A DNA stretch of 57,500 bases from Glandiceps talaboti. Lineage: Eukaryota; Hemichordata; Enteropneusta; Spengelidae. The stretch spans positions 5,603,518 through 5,661,017 of the forward strand of contig NC_135561.1 of NCBI RefSeq assembly GCF_964340395.1. The letters run 5' to 3'. Numbering within the stretch: the first letter of the stretch is position 1; every line of letters starts with the position of its first letter. Under the pieces are notes generated by a model. It did no database searches and was not told where the DNA came from. It saw only the letters and a list, made by a program, of their open reading frames with translations. A program made the position numbers and the translations under genes. Below are positions 1 to 12,952 of the stretch, piece by piece.

Positions 1-357
1 TTGAGAATGCATTAGATCAAACAAGATATGCACTTCTAGTGTTTATATTGGAAAATGTTGTCTTGTAAATGCAGCCTAAATCTCCGAGTGAGTGATTTAA
101 AAGAGCTCTTATACACTGGCAATTGTTTTGGTCTAGTTGCCCCATAGAAGAATAAGTGACTGTAAGTAATAAATTGCCTTGCTGAAGTTTTTCTGAATGA
201 ATAATACTCTGCAATATGGCAGAAATTTTGATATGATAAGATTTGATTTATGATTGAACTAGTTTGGATAGTAATATGGCCTCTGAGGACTTTACAATAA
301 TGATTATAGATCTTTTGATTCAAGCTAATTAAATTTATCAATTTTTCTCGGTTTCTA

Positions 358-697
358 ATGTCTGACACTCTATCCCTCTCCTTATACATCGACTTTCTCT
401 GTCTCTGTGTGTCTGCCTCTGTCTCTCCGTCTCTCTGTCTCTGTCTCTCTCTGTCTCTCTCTCTGTTTCTGTATCTCTCTCTCTGTCTCTCTCTCTCTGT
501 CTCTCTCTCTCTGTCTCTCTCTTTCTTTGTCTCTGTCTCTGTCTCTCCCTCTGTCTCTCTGTCCTCTCCCTCTCTGTCTCTCGCTGTCTCTCTGTCTCTC
601 TGTCTGTCTCTCTCTCTGTCTCTGTCTCTCTGTCTCTGTCTCTCTGTCTCTCTCTGTCTGTCTGTCTGTCTCTCCCCTCCCTCTCTGTCTCTCTCCC
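358..697. repeat. Compound (TCTC/TCTG)n pyrimidine tract
   Basis: About 340 bp of almost pure TC/TG pyrimidine-rich simple repeat. It is open in several frames only because the repeat lacks stop codons (Ser/Leu/Cys on the plus strand, Arg/Glu on the minus). I do not regard it as coding. The flanks (1-357 and 698-1860) are AT-rich and show no exon I can support. Confidence 0.9.
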
Positions 698-1864
698 TAT
701 GTAGGTCCACGAGTCATACTACAAGTACCTACGTCCCATGATACAGAGCAGCAAGGCCAAGCTTTAAGATCAACAATGACATATCTGCAGTTCTCCAGTC
801 AATCTACCAGATATCATGACCATAGTGCAAAGCATACCCGGAATATCTTGCATATTGCTGTATCAGACTGAATATGATATGAAATAATGATGAGATTCTA
901 AATGAAATATATGATATCTATGTAAGGTAAATTTGCCATTGCAGAAAGGATTGACACATATAATGTATGTGGAGTGTAAGAACAAGTAAGAAGTATTTAC
1001 ATTGTTGTCAATACTTTTTTTCTGGTTTTGTTTTTGGCAAAAATAAATTTCTTTTTCGAAAAATTTCCAACTTTACAGTAATACCACAGACATTTAGCCT
1101 TACATGATTTGTATATTACTCAATGTAAACATAGTCCAAATCATTTTTCTACAGAAATATGCTTTGCAATAATAACAATAGAAACTGAATATTCCCGTGC
1201 AATTTTGTTACAAATGTGACCAATATTCAAGAAATATGCTGCATGATTATGAAAATGTGCAAGAGAAATTTTGTTGTCAAATGTTTCAATATTTTGAATG
1301 ATATTATAATGTGTAATGTAAATATATGTTGTAATTCAAAGAATTGCAGTAAGTATTGGAATGAACATAGCAATGTTTGTATAATATTTTAGCAAAGATG
1401 GTGATGTGTATATTAAAACTCAACACTTCATTTTATTTGAAAACTTGAATAATCATGTCTGAAGTATAATACTTTATAATTTTGGTTTTGAATTAAAAAA
1501 CGTGAAAAAATGTAGTGTATGCAAAACAGGTCTATGTAAATTTAAAAAGAATAATAACATTACCCTTGACCACTAACAAAGGAAAGAATTCAATGCTGCC
1601 ATAATTTGAACTTTGACCTTTCTTAGATGCATGATTTACATAATTCTGGTGTTGCCAGACAGTAAAAGGAAATGGTTAATAGAAAGTTGTATATTATAGC
1701 AGTACGTGTAATCTATGTTGCATTGTTTGCTTCATAACTAACATTTATTTGTATAAAATTGACATCTGAGAAAAAAATTGTATGTATAAATCAAAGAAAG
1801 AAAATAAAACTTTTTATCACTCAAATGTTTGTTGTAGTCTGACTTTAAATTATTCAGAATGTAT

Positions 1865-1865
1865 A

Positions 1866-1922
<57 letters not shown>

Positions 1923-1948
1923 ATGTATGTATGTATGTATGTATGTAT
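1865..1948. repeat. (GT)n followed by (GTAT)n microsatellite
   Basis: A GT dinucleotide run passes directly into a TATG tetranucleotide run. The dinucleotide-to-tetranucleotide transition recurs at 9.5, 12.7 and 29.5 kb. Confidence 0.9.
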
Positions 1949-2030
1949 GATCAAGAAATCTCATCATTTTTAATGTCAAGAACGGGACTAAGAGGCCATG
2001 GTAAGCAGCAACATGCAAGACTCAATCTGC

Positions 2031-2156
2031 AATCTGAGGAAGAACTCTTTTTCACTACGTGTCATCACCACTTGGAATAACCTACCAGAAATAGTCATCA
2101 GTGTACCAACAGTTAATTCCTAACTGGAAAAATTCAAGAACTAGTGTACAATCACA
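2031..2156 (+). pseudogene. LINE reverse transcriptase C-terminal remnant
   Basis: One frame reads RKNSFSLRVITTWNNLPEIV and then VISVPTVNS, a stop, and LEKFKN before a final stop. The block (S/Q)RV-x-x-WN-x-LP followed by APTVNSFK is the conserved extreme C terminus of many non-LTR retrotransposon proteins of the Jockey/CR1 group, beyond the RT domain. The in-frame stop after VNS, and the lack of any RT motif upstream, show a 5'-truncated dead copy. The following sequence to about 2,260 (GAGGCTGTTTAGCCTGCGGTC) is probably its 3' UTR. Family assignment is from memory of the motif, not from a search. Confidence 0.6.
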
Positions 2157-2259
2157 AAACAATAATTACAACTGGACTACTGAGAACAGTATTACAGAAC
2201 AACAATGATGAGCTGACCATAGAGGCTGTTTAGCCTGCGGTCAGAAAAAGACGTAAGGT

Positions 2260-4890
2260 TACGTGAATATTTCCACCTGTTGATTCGGAGGAGGCAAATC
2301 AAAGTTACAGCGCCACCACTGTTGAACATTGTACGCAGTGCGCTGCCGTTCAGACCTGACTCTTGTCGTATATCACAGCTGGCTGCGTTGTCCCATCCTC
2401 GACTTATACCGCGACGTTTATACTCACTGTTGAAATCACACTATTATGTTTTTAACGAATAGACAAATATATATTTTTGATAATCAAAATACCACCATAG
2501 AAGACAAGGGGTGACAATCAAATTGTTGCCATATTCAAAATTATTTGATTGGTTGGAATAATAATAACAACTAGTTAATTTTTTGAACACAACGAAGATA
2601 AAACTAATATTATGCCATTTAGAAATTAGTCCTATCCTAACAGACGCGTGTGGTAATCGATAATCGGTAAGCCGTCTACGTGCGCCACCAGCGAAGGCAA
2701 ATTGGACGCCTTTCGTTTATATTCGTGCTAGTTGTTCGCGTGCCTGCATAGCGCCCGGGCATAGTGCTGCCAAGATGGGATATGAACCGTGTGATTGGTT
2801 TCTTGAAAACAGGCCTGAATTGTCTGTATATACAAATAACAAATGAGTACCATATCGAGTAATGTAATGTGTTTTACAGAACACTACCACTTTATAGTTA
2901 CATTTGTTTTCCGAGTCGTCATGTGCAGACAATCTCCCCCCCCCATGGTGACAATTCACTGACAAACCTGACAATTTATAATGCAGCGGTGAACTTGACG
3001 TTCGTCATAATATAACACAATGTTTTCCTTGTCAATGTCGAAATTGAAACTAGTGAAAAATCTCTTATGATGCATATAACTCTTCACATATCATCATTGA
3101 CGATGTGTATATAAGGTCAACTTCTTCTACAAAGCACATAGATTTCTCTGTTTACGATCCTTGGGTGTTTCCAAGCCACCATTGCCTCTAGTGACCCATC
3201 CCCTACCAGCTACCCGATAACAATGTCGTGTTATATGTTATGCTCAGATTCGGACTACTCGTAATCAGGTCGTTGCATAGAAAATTGTTATTGATTTGTT
3301 GTTTGGCACTTATGTACATATACACTTTGTCACGCAGCTAAGCAAAACATGGTCCTAAGTTTCATAGGTCAAACAATGGTGTTCAAATGCCATGATCATC
3401 TTTAGCCAAACTTCATTCTGTAGAAATAATTAATCACGCATTTTTTCTGGACACGAGAATAAACCCCGGAATAAACCTTTAGCTTTTCGGTCGATGAATG
3501 ATTTCAACCAAAGAAGAAAGTCGAATTATTGGGTAAAAAGTTCCACACATTTCTTCACGAACTGAACTGAGTCTATGTAAATCGAAACAAAAATAAAATA
3601 CATTACACTGATAACGCGAGATTTGTATCAGGTTGACCTCTGACCTCATTGTCTCAGTGTACGGTTTGCGTCCACTTTACCGTCATTAACATATACTGCC
3701 AAGTGTTTATTACCTGAACACACCTATATGATCCAGCAACGTACAGGTCAGTACTATACATTTGTGTATTTTTCTATTCCAAAAATCGACGGAAAGGAAT
3801 TTTGTTTGTTGAAAAAATAGTTCTTTCACTATGTATATCCGTCTGATGTATTACTAGCAAGTGTATTGGCGATACCAGGGTAGATGATCTCCACGCAATA
3901 CGTCAATATTGAACGAGTGTCGACTCAGCTCAAATACAATGGGTATTGTCAAAGCAAAGCATACGTCACAATAGTTGTGCCGTATTCCGGGTGTAGACGA
4001 TAAAGTTTAACAGCGGAAAATAAGTAATCACATGTACGTCTTATTTTAGTCTATTCAGGAGTGCAAGACAAAACTACTAGATATTCTTACACAGTGCATT
4101 TAGGGCATTAGCCATTATACATTTAGCTGGCCCATTGATGAACTTCTCGCATAAGTTCAAAGGTTAAATCATTGGCAACGTACATAAAACAACTCTCATC
4201 AACGCAAGCGGTCATTTTGGGGGCCGTTTATTAAGACGTATTTTGTTTTATCCTAGAATATGAAGGAAACTTTACCAAAGTTGTACAAAAGTCGTGTCGC
4301 TATAGTAACTAACACGACATAAAAAAATGTCGGCCAATTTATATCATGTATCAACACGTCTCAATGATACAAACAATAGTACTTAGCCCCTTCTAATGTA
4401 TACCAGCATAACAAAGACGTTTTCATTATGCTTATGTTTACATCACTTGAACGGACGCTAATTTCTGTAGGAAGCACTCTCTGAGTGCTGACTAATGAAG
4501 TACAGTGAGGGGGAGGGGGGAAGGAGGAGGGGGTATCTTGTGATACAGTGTTTATTCTGATTGGTTAAAAAACGATGGAAACCGACATGTCTTACCAGTA
4601 TTAGAATCGAAATACGTAATAGTTGATATCAGTTGGACCCTTACATCTGAGGGCTTTACACACCCGGTTCACACATCGGCTACGTAGATCTCGCCTTCTT
4701 GGTATTCAATAGGTGACCTACCGACAACCCTCAGCGGCAATGTATGGTTCGTACCGTCCATTACAGTAATGGTTCTGAAAGCAATATAATCGGGAAACGT
4801 ATAAACGCTTCATTCCAAGTCGGTCTTGCACTCACCGTTCGTACGAAAAGCGATTCATATCGATCACCACTAAAGACGACACAAAATGTC
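2260..4890. other. Non-coding interval, nothing recognised
   Basis: Unique AT-rich sequence with short ORFs only (85 codons or fewer), no recognisable protein motif, and no chain of in-phase exons that I could build. A short purine-rich G tract lies at about 4,508-4,533. Confidence 0.5.
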
Positions 4891-4894
4891 AAAC

Positions 4895-4946
4895 TATATA
4901 TATATATATATAACTATATATATAACTATATATATAACTATATATA

Positions 4947-5012
<66 letters not shown>
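4895..5012. repeat. (TA)n microsatellite with interspersed AACTATATATAT units
   Basis: It begins with a few 12-bp units ending in AAC and becomes pure TA for about 75 bp. Confidence 0.9.
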
Positions 5013-5018
<6 letters not shown>

Positions 5019-5145
5019 ATGGGTATTAAATTAAACATTTTCTTATTTAGTATCATGAATCATTAAATATTTAGTTCTGAACTGTATGATTCCTTATATT
5101 ATTTATATATAAAACCCCAGTGTAAAGTTATATATATATATATAT

Positions 5146-5828
<683 letters not shown>

Positions 5829-6542
5829 TTAAAAAAAAACTAAATTGACAAAAGACGGCCACAAAGTGTAAAGTATATGCTACCTAAAATCCCACTTGAC
5901 CTATTGTTTAGATTTGATTTACGACTACTCAATGCAAGTTCATGATAAGGGTGGGTTCTTATGTGGACAGTTGAAGCAATAAACGTTTACCTGCAATATG
6001 GCAGCCTTAGTATGAAGATTTGACAAGGAGGTGACTGGTGCCATTCTTCGCATTCCCTTCATCATGTAATGTGTGCAGTGTACTTTGCGTGGGTGATATG
6101 GCTGACCTTGTAATAAACGAATCGTGCCGAATTGGGCATCGTCGCAAACCACGGCCTGTTTAACGGCAACGAGCCTCCCACTGGAAATGTAGTGGTAGAA
6201 ATAACAAAGTAAAGTACAGTCCATATGGGAAGCTTATCATGGAAGGTGATATTATCCCACACGGTTTTGACTACGTGACTTCTCTCTTAAACTTCGTTTT
6301 TATCCCCTTGTCATGACTATCAACACCATAATTAAACATGAATACAATTAACAATAATTCACTTTTGATGCGCCTACCAATTTTTTAAACGGTAAGGTAT
6401 AGTCGTTGGGGGCGCTTTCATACAATGTGACAAGAACGTCGCTATCAACGAGCGAACAAATAAATCCACACACGACCGTGAACAATGTTGCAATTTAAGG
6501 GGAATTAAATTAAAACATTTTTTATTTAGTACATAGTATAAC

Positions 6543-6660
6543 ATGGCGAAAAACAACAGGAAGAAGGAAAACGGCAAGAATGGATCAACTTCGGCGAATT
6601 TAGCATCGAGGGGAGCAATATCACAACGTAAACAGAGAAAAGAAAAGAATTCATCGAAAA
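6543..6660 (+). CDS. PLD-like gene, predicted exon 1
   Basis: The ATG is at 6,543 and the open frame MAKNNRKKENGKNG continues to a strong donor (AAAA|GTGAGT). It ends in phase 1, which matches the next acceptor. Highly basic and probably disordered or nuclear/nucleolar targeting. It is the least certain exon because no homology supports it. Confidence 0.45.
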
Positions 6661-8406
6661 GTGAGTCATGATATAATTGTTGACTTTGCGTGATAATCCC
6701 GGCAAGTTACAAATAATATACTCAAGGTTTATAATCGGGTTGTCATAAGTAGCTTGAGAAATAGCTGTCTAATGTTTTAAATATGAAGTAAACAGATATA
6801 TATATAGTATATAATGGAATTTGAAATAGTGAAATGTAATTAATTATTCAAGTTGATACATTGTTGGGTGAAATACCAAAAAAGTTCATGACCTTGGTAG
6901 ATCACATGACTCACACAGCTAATAACGTATAAGCAGTTCAAAGTTTCTTTTACCATTGAGCTTTTATTTCGAACAGTCTTGAAATGGTCGACGATCCTCA
7001 TCAGAATGACCGTCCCTTAGTAAAAGCTAGTCTCTAAGTGGCGGTACTCTGATGATCCAAGTCAAACTTGTTGTAATGAAATCTACACAAATGTAGTAAA
7101 GGATGGAATATTGATTAATAAATTATGTTAATGTTGGCATAATAGTTTCATTTTGTGGACGTAACTAGTAAATGAATGATACTCAAAATAATTTTTCATT
7201 ATTAGGTTTTCTACCTGTACGAGTAGTCGGTGCTTTATGGAACACAGTCAAAAACGCTGTCAGCTATGTGACCAGTTTTGGGAGATCATCATCAAACCCA
7301 ACGGTGACAAAGAGGGCGCTGCCGACAACGCAGAGGAAAGTTCAAACGACATCTGTTATAGCCAGGACCCAATCATTACCTAAGGCAGCTGCCCCTAGGA
7401 AGGTTCTGTCTAAAGAGGTCTGTAGAGTTTGTCTAATTAAATTGGCAAGTGATGAAAGCGAAAACGTCATATATGAATTATGAGACTTTGATCGCAGTTC
7501 TTGACGCTATAACGTCCTAATATCTTTACCAGAGAAAAGGGTCGAAGTGTTTTTTGGGGGTCAATTTTGAAAGAAATACGCATTTTCAATAGTTCAACAT
7601 CTGTAGGTATCACGTGATGTATTTGTTGCATTTCTACTTTCATAAATAGAAACAGAAAGAAAAAACTATCAACCATGCATGCTTTCCTTGTGTCCACGTT
7701 GGAATTAAAGAGTAAACTGTGTCTCGATTTTTCTCATTCTAAATTGTATATACCATGAATAGAGGGCGTTCTTTAATTTTAAAACGTTACAATGCATAAA
7801 TTATCATTTGACGCTTTTGAATATTTGCAGAATTACTGGTTAGACCATGGCTTAGTGATTTCCGAGACGGACGAATCTGTCCAAAACGGCATCCACGGAC
7901 CACAGTACTTGTTTGACGTTTGGCTGCAGCTGCTTACCCGTTGGTTCGACGAGCCAGGAGTTAAAATTTACCTCGTGTCTCCGTTCCTCGATTCGGAGCT
8001 CCTTCAAGACCTTATCGAAATTATCGATACTTGTGGGAAAGGTAAACGCGGCAGCTTAGAGAGACTTTTCACACGAAACAAATGCTATAATGACATCAGT
8101 ATTGATGTATTGATCAAGACGGGGCTAGACAAGGCGGAGAGGAAAACTTTTGACAATTGTATTTCGAAAGCGTTGAGGCTCACCTTCGATGAGTATTTCA
8201 ACAAGACATACTTTCATTGTAAGTTTCTGGCCGGAGTTTACCCTTCAGGGAGAGTTGAGTTGATGGTCACGAGTGCCAATTTTACCCGTACTCATCTTGG
8301 CGCCACCTATCGGCAATTGGATTCATTAGAATTGAAGACCACAGACAAAGATCATTTTGAGCAGTACTACATAGAACCGTTGAACGAGTATACCAAACCG
8401 AGATAA
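6543..8406 (+). CDS. PLD/TDP1-fold phosphodiesterase-like protein, three-exon gene model
   Basis: Three exons join in phase: 6,543-6,660 (donor GTGAGT, phase 1), 7,206-7,417 (acceptor TTATTAG, donor GTCTGT, phase 0) and 7,831-8,406 (acceptor TTTGCAG, stop TAA). The predicted protein has about 301 residues. Exon 1 encodes a Lys/Arg-rich start, exon 2 a Ser/Thr/Lys-rich linker and exon 3 the folded domain. Near the C terminus HCKFLAGVYPSG and then LMVTSANFT give an H-x-K plus downstream Asn arrangement, as in the HKD/HKN half-motifs of the phospholipase D superfamily, and YLVSPFLDSELLQDLI resembles the strand-helix that opens a PLD half-domain. The Asp of a classical HxKx4D is absent and only one HxK is present, so a dimeric enzyme or a catalytically altered member are both possible. 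Substrate unknown. AATAAA lies at 8,682-8,687. Confidence 0.6.
7206..7417 (+). CDS. PLD-like gene, predicted exon 2
   Basis: The acceptor ends TTATTAG and the frame continues phase 1 (SFLPVRVVGALWNTVKNAV). The donor chosen is GAG|GTCTGT because it gives phase 0 for exon 3; AAG|GTTCTG at 7,402 also gives phase 0 and is an alternative. Low-complexity Ser/Thr/Arg/Lys linker. Confidence 0.5.
7831..8406 (+). CDS. PLD-like gene, exon 3 (catalytic-domain exon)
   Basis: A 191-codon exon opening NYWLDHGLVISETDESVQNG and ending EYTKPR-stop. It holds all recognisable PLD-like features: the SPFLDSELL helix, H-C-K, and TSANFT. GC content is clearly higher than in its flanks, and it is the longest non-repeat ORF in the first 25 kb. 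Confidence 0.7.
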   Translation, partial: NYWLDHGLVISETDESVQNGIHGPQYLFDVWLQLLTRWFDEPGVKIYLVSPFLDSELLQDLIEIIDTCGKGKRGSLERLFTRNKCYNDISIDVLIKTGLDKAERKTFDNCISKALRLTFDEYFNKTYFHCKFLAGVYPSGRVELMVTSANFTRTHLGATYRQLDSLELKTTDKDHFEQYYIEPLNEYTKPR

Positions 8407-8681
8407 AGTAGACACAGGATGATTGGTTCGCCTTGGGTTCAAGACCCATAATGCACTTGAAGGTTTTCGCTGTTAGATAACAGTCATTGTTTCATAAAAC
8501 CTGGAAATACGTTAAAAAATACTACTTTGTACGAAAGAAATGAAGTGTGACCCTGGTTTGGACAAGTAACAGAATCAACTGCCTATAAACTGTTGAAGGA
8601 CAAGTACACACAACATCGCAAAGAAACGACATAAAAGAGAAGAAAACTAGTTTAAGAAATGAGTTCTACAAAGATATTTAA

Positions 8682-8687
8682 AATAAA
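8682..8687 (+). terminator. Polyadenylation signal AATAAA for the PLD-like gene
   Basis: A canonical AATAAA about 280 bp after the stop codon, followed by a GT-rich stretch (TTTTCCTGTGTT). Position and context fit the 3' end of the preceding gene. Confidence 0.45.
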
Positions 8688-8699
8688 GATTTTCCTGTG

Positions 8700-9500
8700 T
8701 TATCCCCTGCCGATAGTTATAAACCCTATAACATTTAATGCATGTTGCAAGGTTCCCAAAAGTATCATGATTTTGGGTCTAGACAGTACCTATTCAATGA
8801 TGATGTGGACTGCAATCAGCGGCTAGGTTGTATAGACAGTTATCTGAATACTTTGAATCACATTTTGAATAGAAACAAACCTGCATCACATTTTTAAAAA
8901 ATGCCCGAGGCTGCGACTGCGCATGTGACACCTCTGCCTCTTTAATTTTTCATTTACTGTACGGTGGCCCAGGGCTACTAATGAAAAATGTTACATAATT
9001 TTCGTCATTGCCATTGTCAGCCATGTCACAGTGCCACCATATTTATGAATATGTATGCACAACGAACACCATTCTCGCAAACCAGATAATATTGTACAGA
9101 CTATAACAACTAGTTCAAAGTGTACATAATGCATTCAGATTATTGCATCAAGGTATATGGTAATGTTAAAAATATATTTGGTTTTAACTGTCTTTTTTTA
9201 CCCCGGCAACGTCAAGTTATCATTTGCAAATGCTAGCAGATGATGTAAATATTTAAGAGATGATTTTTAAAGAAGATAAAACATAATTGCTATTTATTAT
9301 AATTGTATTATTGTTAAAGTAATGTGTAAATTATGTTTCAATTTAAAGTTTATAATTTGAAGAACAGATGTGATATGGATTGACCATACATATAAATAAC
9401 ACAGGAATACCAAGGTCAAGGTAGATAGTTTTATATGAAGTAAAAATAGGTCTATCAACTGTAGAAAAGGTATACTCTTTAGTTAGATAAAATTAGTGTT
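8700..9500. other. Non-coding interval, nothing recognised
   Basis: AT-rich unique sequence with no ORF of note and no motif recognised. Confidence 0.5.
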
Positions 9501-9508
9501 TTAGTAAT

Positions 9509-9665
9509 ACATACATACATACATACATACATACATACATACATACATACATACATACATGCATGCATGCATGCATGCATGCATGCATGCATGCATGCAT
9601 GCATGCATGCATACATACATACATACATACATACATACATACATACATACATACATACATACATA

Positions 9666-9701
<36 letters not shown>

Positions 9702-9886
9702 CACACACACATACACACACACATACATACATACATACATACATACATACATACATACATACATACATACACATATACACACACATACATACATACATAC
9801 ACATACATACACATACATACATACATACATACATACATACATACATACATACATACATACATACATACATACATACATACATACAT
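9509..9886. repeat. Compound (CATA)n/(CATG)n/(CACG)n/(CACA)n tetranucleotide array
   Basis: About 380 bp of 4-bp repeats that switch register of variants in blocks: CATA, CATG, CATA, CACG, CACA, CATA. The long ORFs here on both strands (Cys/Met/Tyr/Val or His/Thr/Ile) are repeat artefacts. Confidence 0.95.
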
Positions 9887-10640
9887 TTTCAATTATGTTA
9901 TTTCTGTTTCTAATACTAGTATATAACTTTTTCTGTTTACCTTTATTTCCAATTTAAATTGTGCCTTTTCCATGTTATTTGTATGTTTATCATGGCAAAC
10001 GTTTGTCAAATGAATGTGCACAAGGATTTTTCGAAGTGTAGAGCCTTCTTCAATGTCACGACCTATAAGGGCGTTCTTCAGGAGGAATAATAACTACAAA
10101 TGTACATATATTGTAACCCTCCACTGCGAATGCTCAAGAACACCATTCAGATAATTACAAATCATAATGCACAGGTCATGTGATGCCGATAAATTACAAT
10201 GTCGCCCTCTGACGGTGAAATGTAAAATGATTTTTTTGGTCAAAAATTGAAAACTCTGAAAGACTTCACTCATAGGAGACAACTTTTAGCCAGTACATGT
10301 ATAATTAATGTGAGAATTTTCTAATATCAATAATAATATTTACAAGTATATCATTTATATGTTCAGAGTGTGGGATATACTACGGATAGAAAAGTGCAAT
10401 TTCGTGATATGTTATATGTGATTTGTTTTGTAGACAATGTATAGTTGAAATTATAATGTTTTAAATATCACACCATATTTTTGCATCCTGAAATGTTGAC
10501 GACATGTTACTTTTTGTTTACATTTGTTTTCTCTTTGAAATATGATCAGCTGTCGACCTAAATGTTATACAAGAATGAAATCAAGGCCTAATTTCATTAC
10601 AACTTTAGGGGTCGAAAAGCGTTCCAAGTGATAATTAAAC

Positions 10641-10771
10641 CCAATAATTTTTCTTCGTTCAGCCGAGGAAAATAAGAGTGACCTAAGGGAGCTTTGTCAC
10701 TACGAGCTGCAAGACGAGTAGTGACAACCCTTAGGTCACGAGTATTTTTCAGCTGGATGAAGAAAACTATT
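10641..10771. repeat. Imperfect palindromic foldback (MITE-like), about 130 bp
   Basis: The left arm runs from CCAATAATTTTTCTTCGTTC to GTGACCTAAGGG and the right arm mirrors it to CAGCTGGATGAAGAAAACTA with TTGG. The inner stem TTGTCACTAC / GTAGTGACAA closes on a short loop (GAGCTGCAAGAC region). The arms differ at scattered sites, so the element is old. No clear target-site duplication seen. Confidence 0.7.
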
Positions 10772-11288
10772 GGAGGGGGCCGGGCATTTTTACCCGACTG
10801 GGGACAGTGTGTTGGAGTTGAACATAGGTTTCCTCAAACTGACCTCCCACCTCCCAGCTCAGATGACCAAAGCCAGTGACACTCCCAGGAACGACCACAT
10901 TTTCCAAAATGATTCCACATTTCAAGTGCTATTTTTCAAAATGACCCTCCGCCACCAGAACACCCCCCCCCCCCAGACTCATATTTCAAACACAGCAGAA
11001 CCAATGACGTAGACACGTGTTATCGTGACATAGACGCGCGTTGTCGTGACATAGAACGACCAGAGTATATATTCCATATTTTGTTGTTGAACCTGGCTCG
11101 TCCATGTATAATGGGGATTGCTCCGTTTTTATAAATCAATATTATGTAGCGAAAACAGAATTATTTTGATATTTATAACACACCTACATAAGAGCAAGAA
11201 GCATTGAAGGGTGGAAGAATTATTATCTGACTGTCTTTTAGTGATTTACTAAGTTCAGTGGTCGGTCGATAGTCATGTTCACCTGAAG

Positions 11289-11375
11289 TGCTTTTTGTTT
11301 GTTTGTTTGTTTGTTTGTTTGTTTGTTTGTTTGTTTGTTTGTTTGTTTGTTTGTTTGTTTTTGTTGTTTTTTTTT
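11289..11375. repeat. (TTTG)n microsatellite
   Basis: About 18 TTTG units followed by a T-rich tail. Confidence 0.9.
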
Positions 11376-11699
11376 GTTTGTTGGTTGATAATCACGATGC
11401 ATGCATGCGCATGAGTTGAGATCACTTTGTAAGCTCTTATCCATTCCAAGTTCCGAAAAACCACTTTGAACTTGATTTACTTGCATGGCATCAGAGTTCA
11501 CTATATGTGGATATTCTTTCGTATCATGTACATTTCTGCTGAAAAAACAAAAGTATTCGTTTTCGCGTCCCTAGATATACTGGTCTATACCGGCTTGGTT
11601 TACGTAGCGTGGGACCCCGAGGCGAGCGTACATGTGTGAATCAGACGACTGTCGCAAAGTTTGTAAACATGACGAATTATCATCGATATAAACATGTAG

Positions 11700-11725
11700 T
11701 ACAGAATGTAGTACTACATTCTGTA
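11700..11725. repeat. Perfect 26-bp palindrome
   Basis: The half-site TACAGAATGTAGT is followed immediately by its exact reverse complement, with no spacer (centre AGTACT). It lies inside an ORF of 105 codons (11,609-11,926) that has no recognisable domain. Confidence 0.9.
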
Positions 11726-12237
11726 TCAAAACATATTATTCTTTCTACGCTTGGAGTCAAGATAATACTTAACACATGTACAGGTGGTTTGTGTGGTAAT
11801 GATCCACACCCTATTACGCATACCTATGTACAGCCAAAAAATGCCAAACAGAAACAAACTTCTATAGACCACCACATTCGTGCCTTCACTGAGCTGACAG
11901 ACGAACACGAATTCCCCTGGAAGTGATACTTATCAAATCATGCAGACGAGAAGTGTTGCACTGAAACAATAATTATTTGCTTTTTGGGTGGGGGTCTGTC
12001 AAAAGCAACGAAATTATAGCTCTTTTCAAAAGTGTTCACTCGAACTTTTTTATCTCAGCACACAGAGGAAAAGACAAACAAAGCCTGACATAAGATAGAT
12101 AAATTAAATTGGAGATAAGTACATTGTTCAAACTTTATTTGTTTACCACAGAATGTGTGAGTTAATATGTTTTCTCGGCATAAGGGGTGAGATCAATAAT
12201 TCAATGTAGGATAAAAAACCCTACATTCTTTTACTTT

Positions 12238-12260
12238 GGGGTGGGGGTGGGGGTGGGGGG
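12238..12260 (+). other. G-quadruplex-capable G tract
   Basis: Four G runs of 4, 5, 5 and 6 bases separated by single T residues. A second G-rich run lies at about 12,561-12,590, after a (GT)n. Confidence 0.7.
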
Positions 12261-12547
12261 TTCAGCCATTTTAGTTCTCATCCTGCCAAATCGATTTTAC
12301 TTTTAATGGATGTTTTGTACTCCTAAATGCAAATATTTCTAAAAAATGTCGTCCAAATTGAGAAATAGAACGGATATTTGTTATAGTAAATAAAGTAAAG
12401 GGTCAACAAAAGAACGTTTTTTTTTCTCAACTATATACCAGCTTTGAATTCATAGCACTACGTACTACTACATACTGATTTGAAATTGATTGTGCTGTCC
12501 GAAACATTTTCAATGTTGGCCATTTATTAGTTAGAAGGGGGATTGGT

Positions 12548-12578
<31 letters not shown>

Positions 12579-12692
12579 TTGGGGGGTTGGGTTGGGTCTG
12601 TGAGGCCTAAAGAATTCTGAAGAATTTAGTTTGTTATGCTACATTGAACCATACAGCTATCACTATGAAGCTGTTATGAGAATTGATTTGTC

Positions 12693-12823
12693 ATGTATGT
12701 ATGTATGTATGTATGTATGTATGTATGTATGTATGTATGTATGTATGTATGTATGTATGTCTGCATGTATGTATGTATGTATGTATGTATGTATGTATGT
12801 ATGTATGTATGTATGTGTGTGTG

Positions 12824-12855
<32 letters not shown>

Positions 12856-12952
12856 TGCGTGCGTACGTACGTACGTATGTATGTATGTATGTATGTATGT
12901 ATGTCCGTCCGTCCGTCCGTACGTCCTTCTGTCTGTACGTACGTAGTATACA
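12693..12952. repeat. Compound (TATG)n/(TG)n/(CGTG)n/(TACG)n/(TCCG)n array
   Basis: About 260 bp of tetranucleotide repeats just left of duplication copy A. The same kind of block switching as at 9.5 kb. Not coding. Confidence 0.95.

Noticed and set aside
5940-6262. Minus-strand ORFs of 66 and 94 codons upstream of the PLD-like gene
   Set aside because: Short, overlapping in different frames, with no domain or splice evidence.
11609-11926. A 105-codon ORF containing the 26-bp palindrome
   Set aside because: No recognisable motif, an overlapping antisense ORF, and no in-phase neighbours with splice sites.
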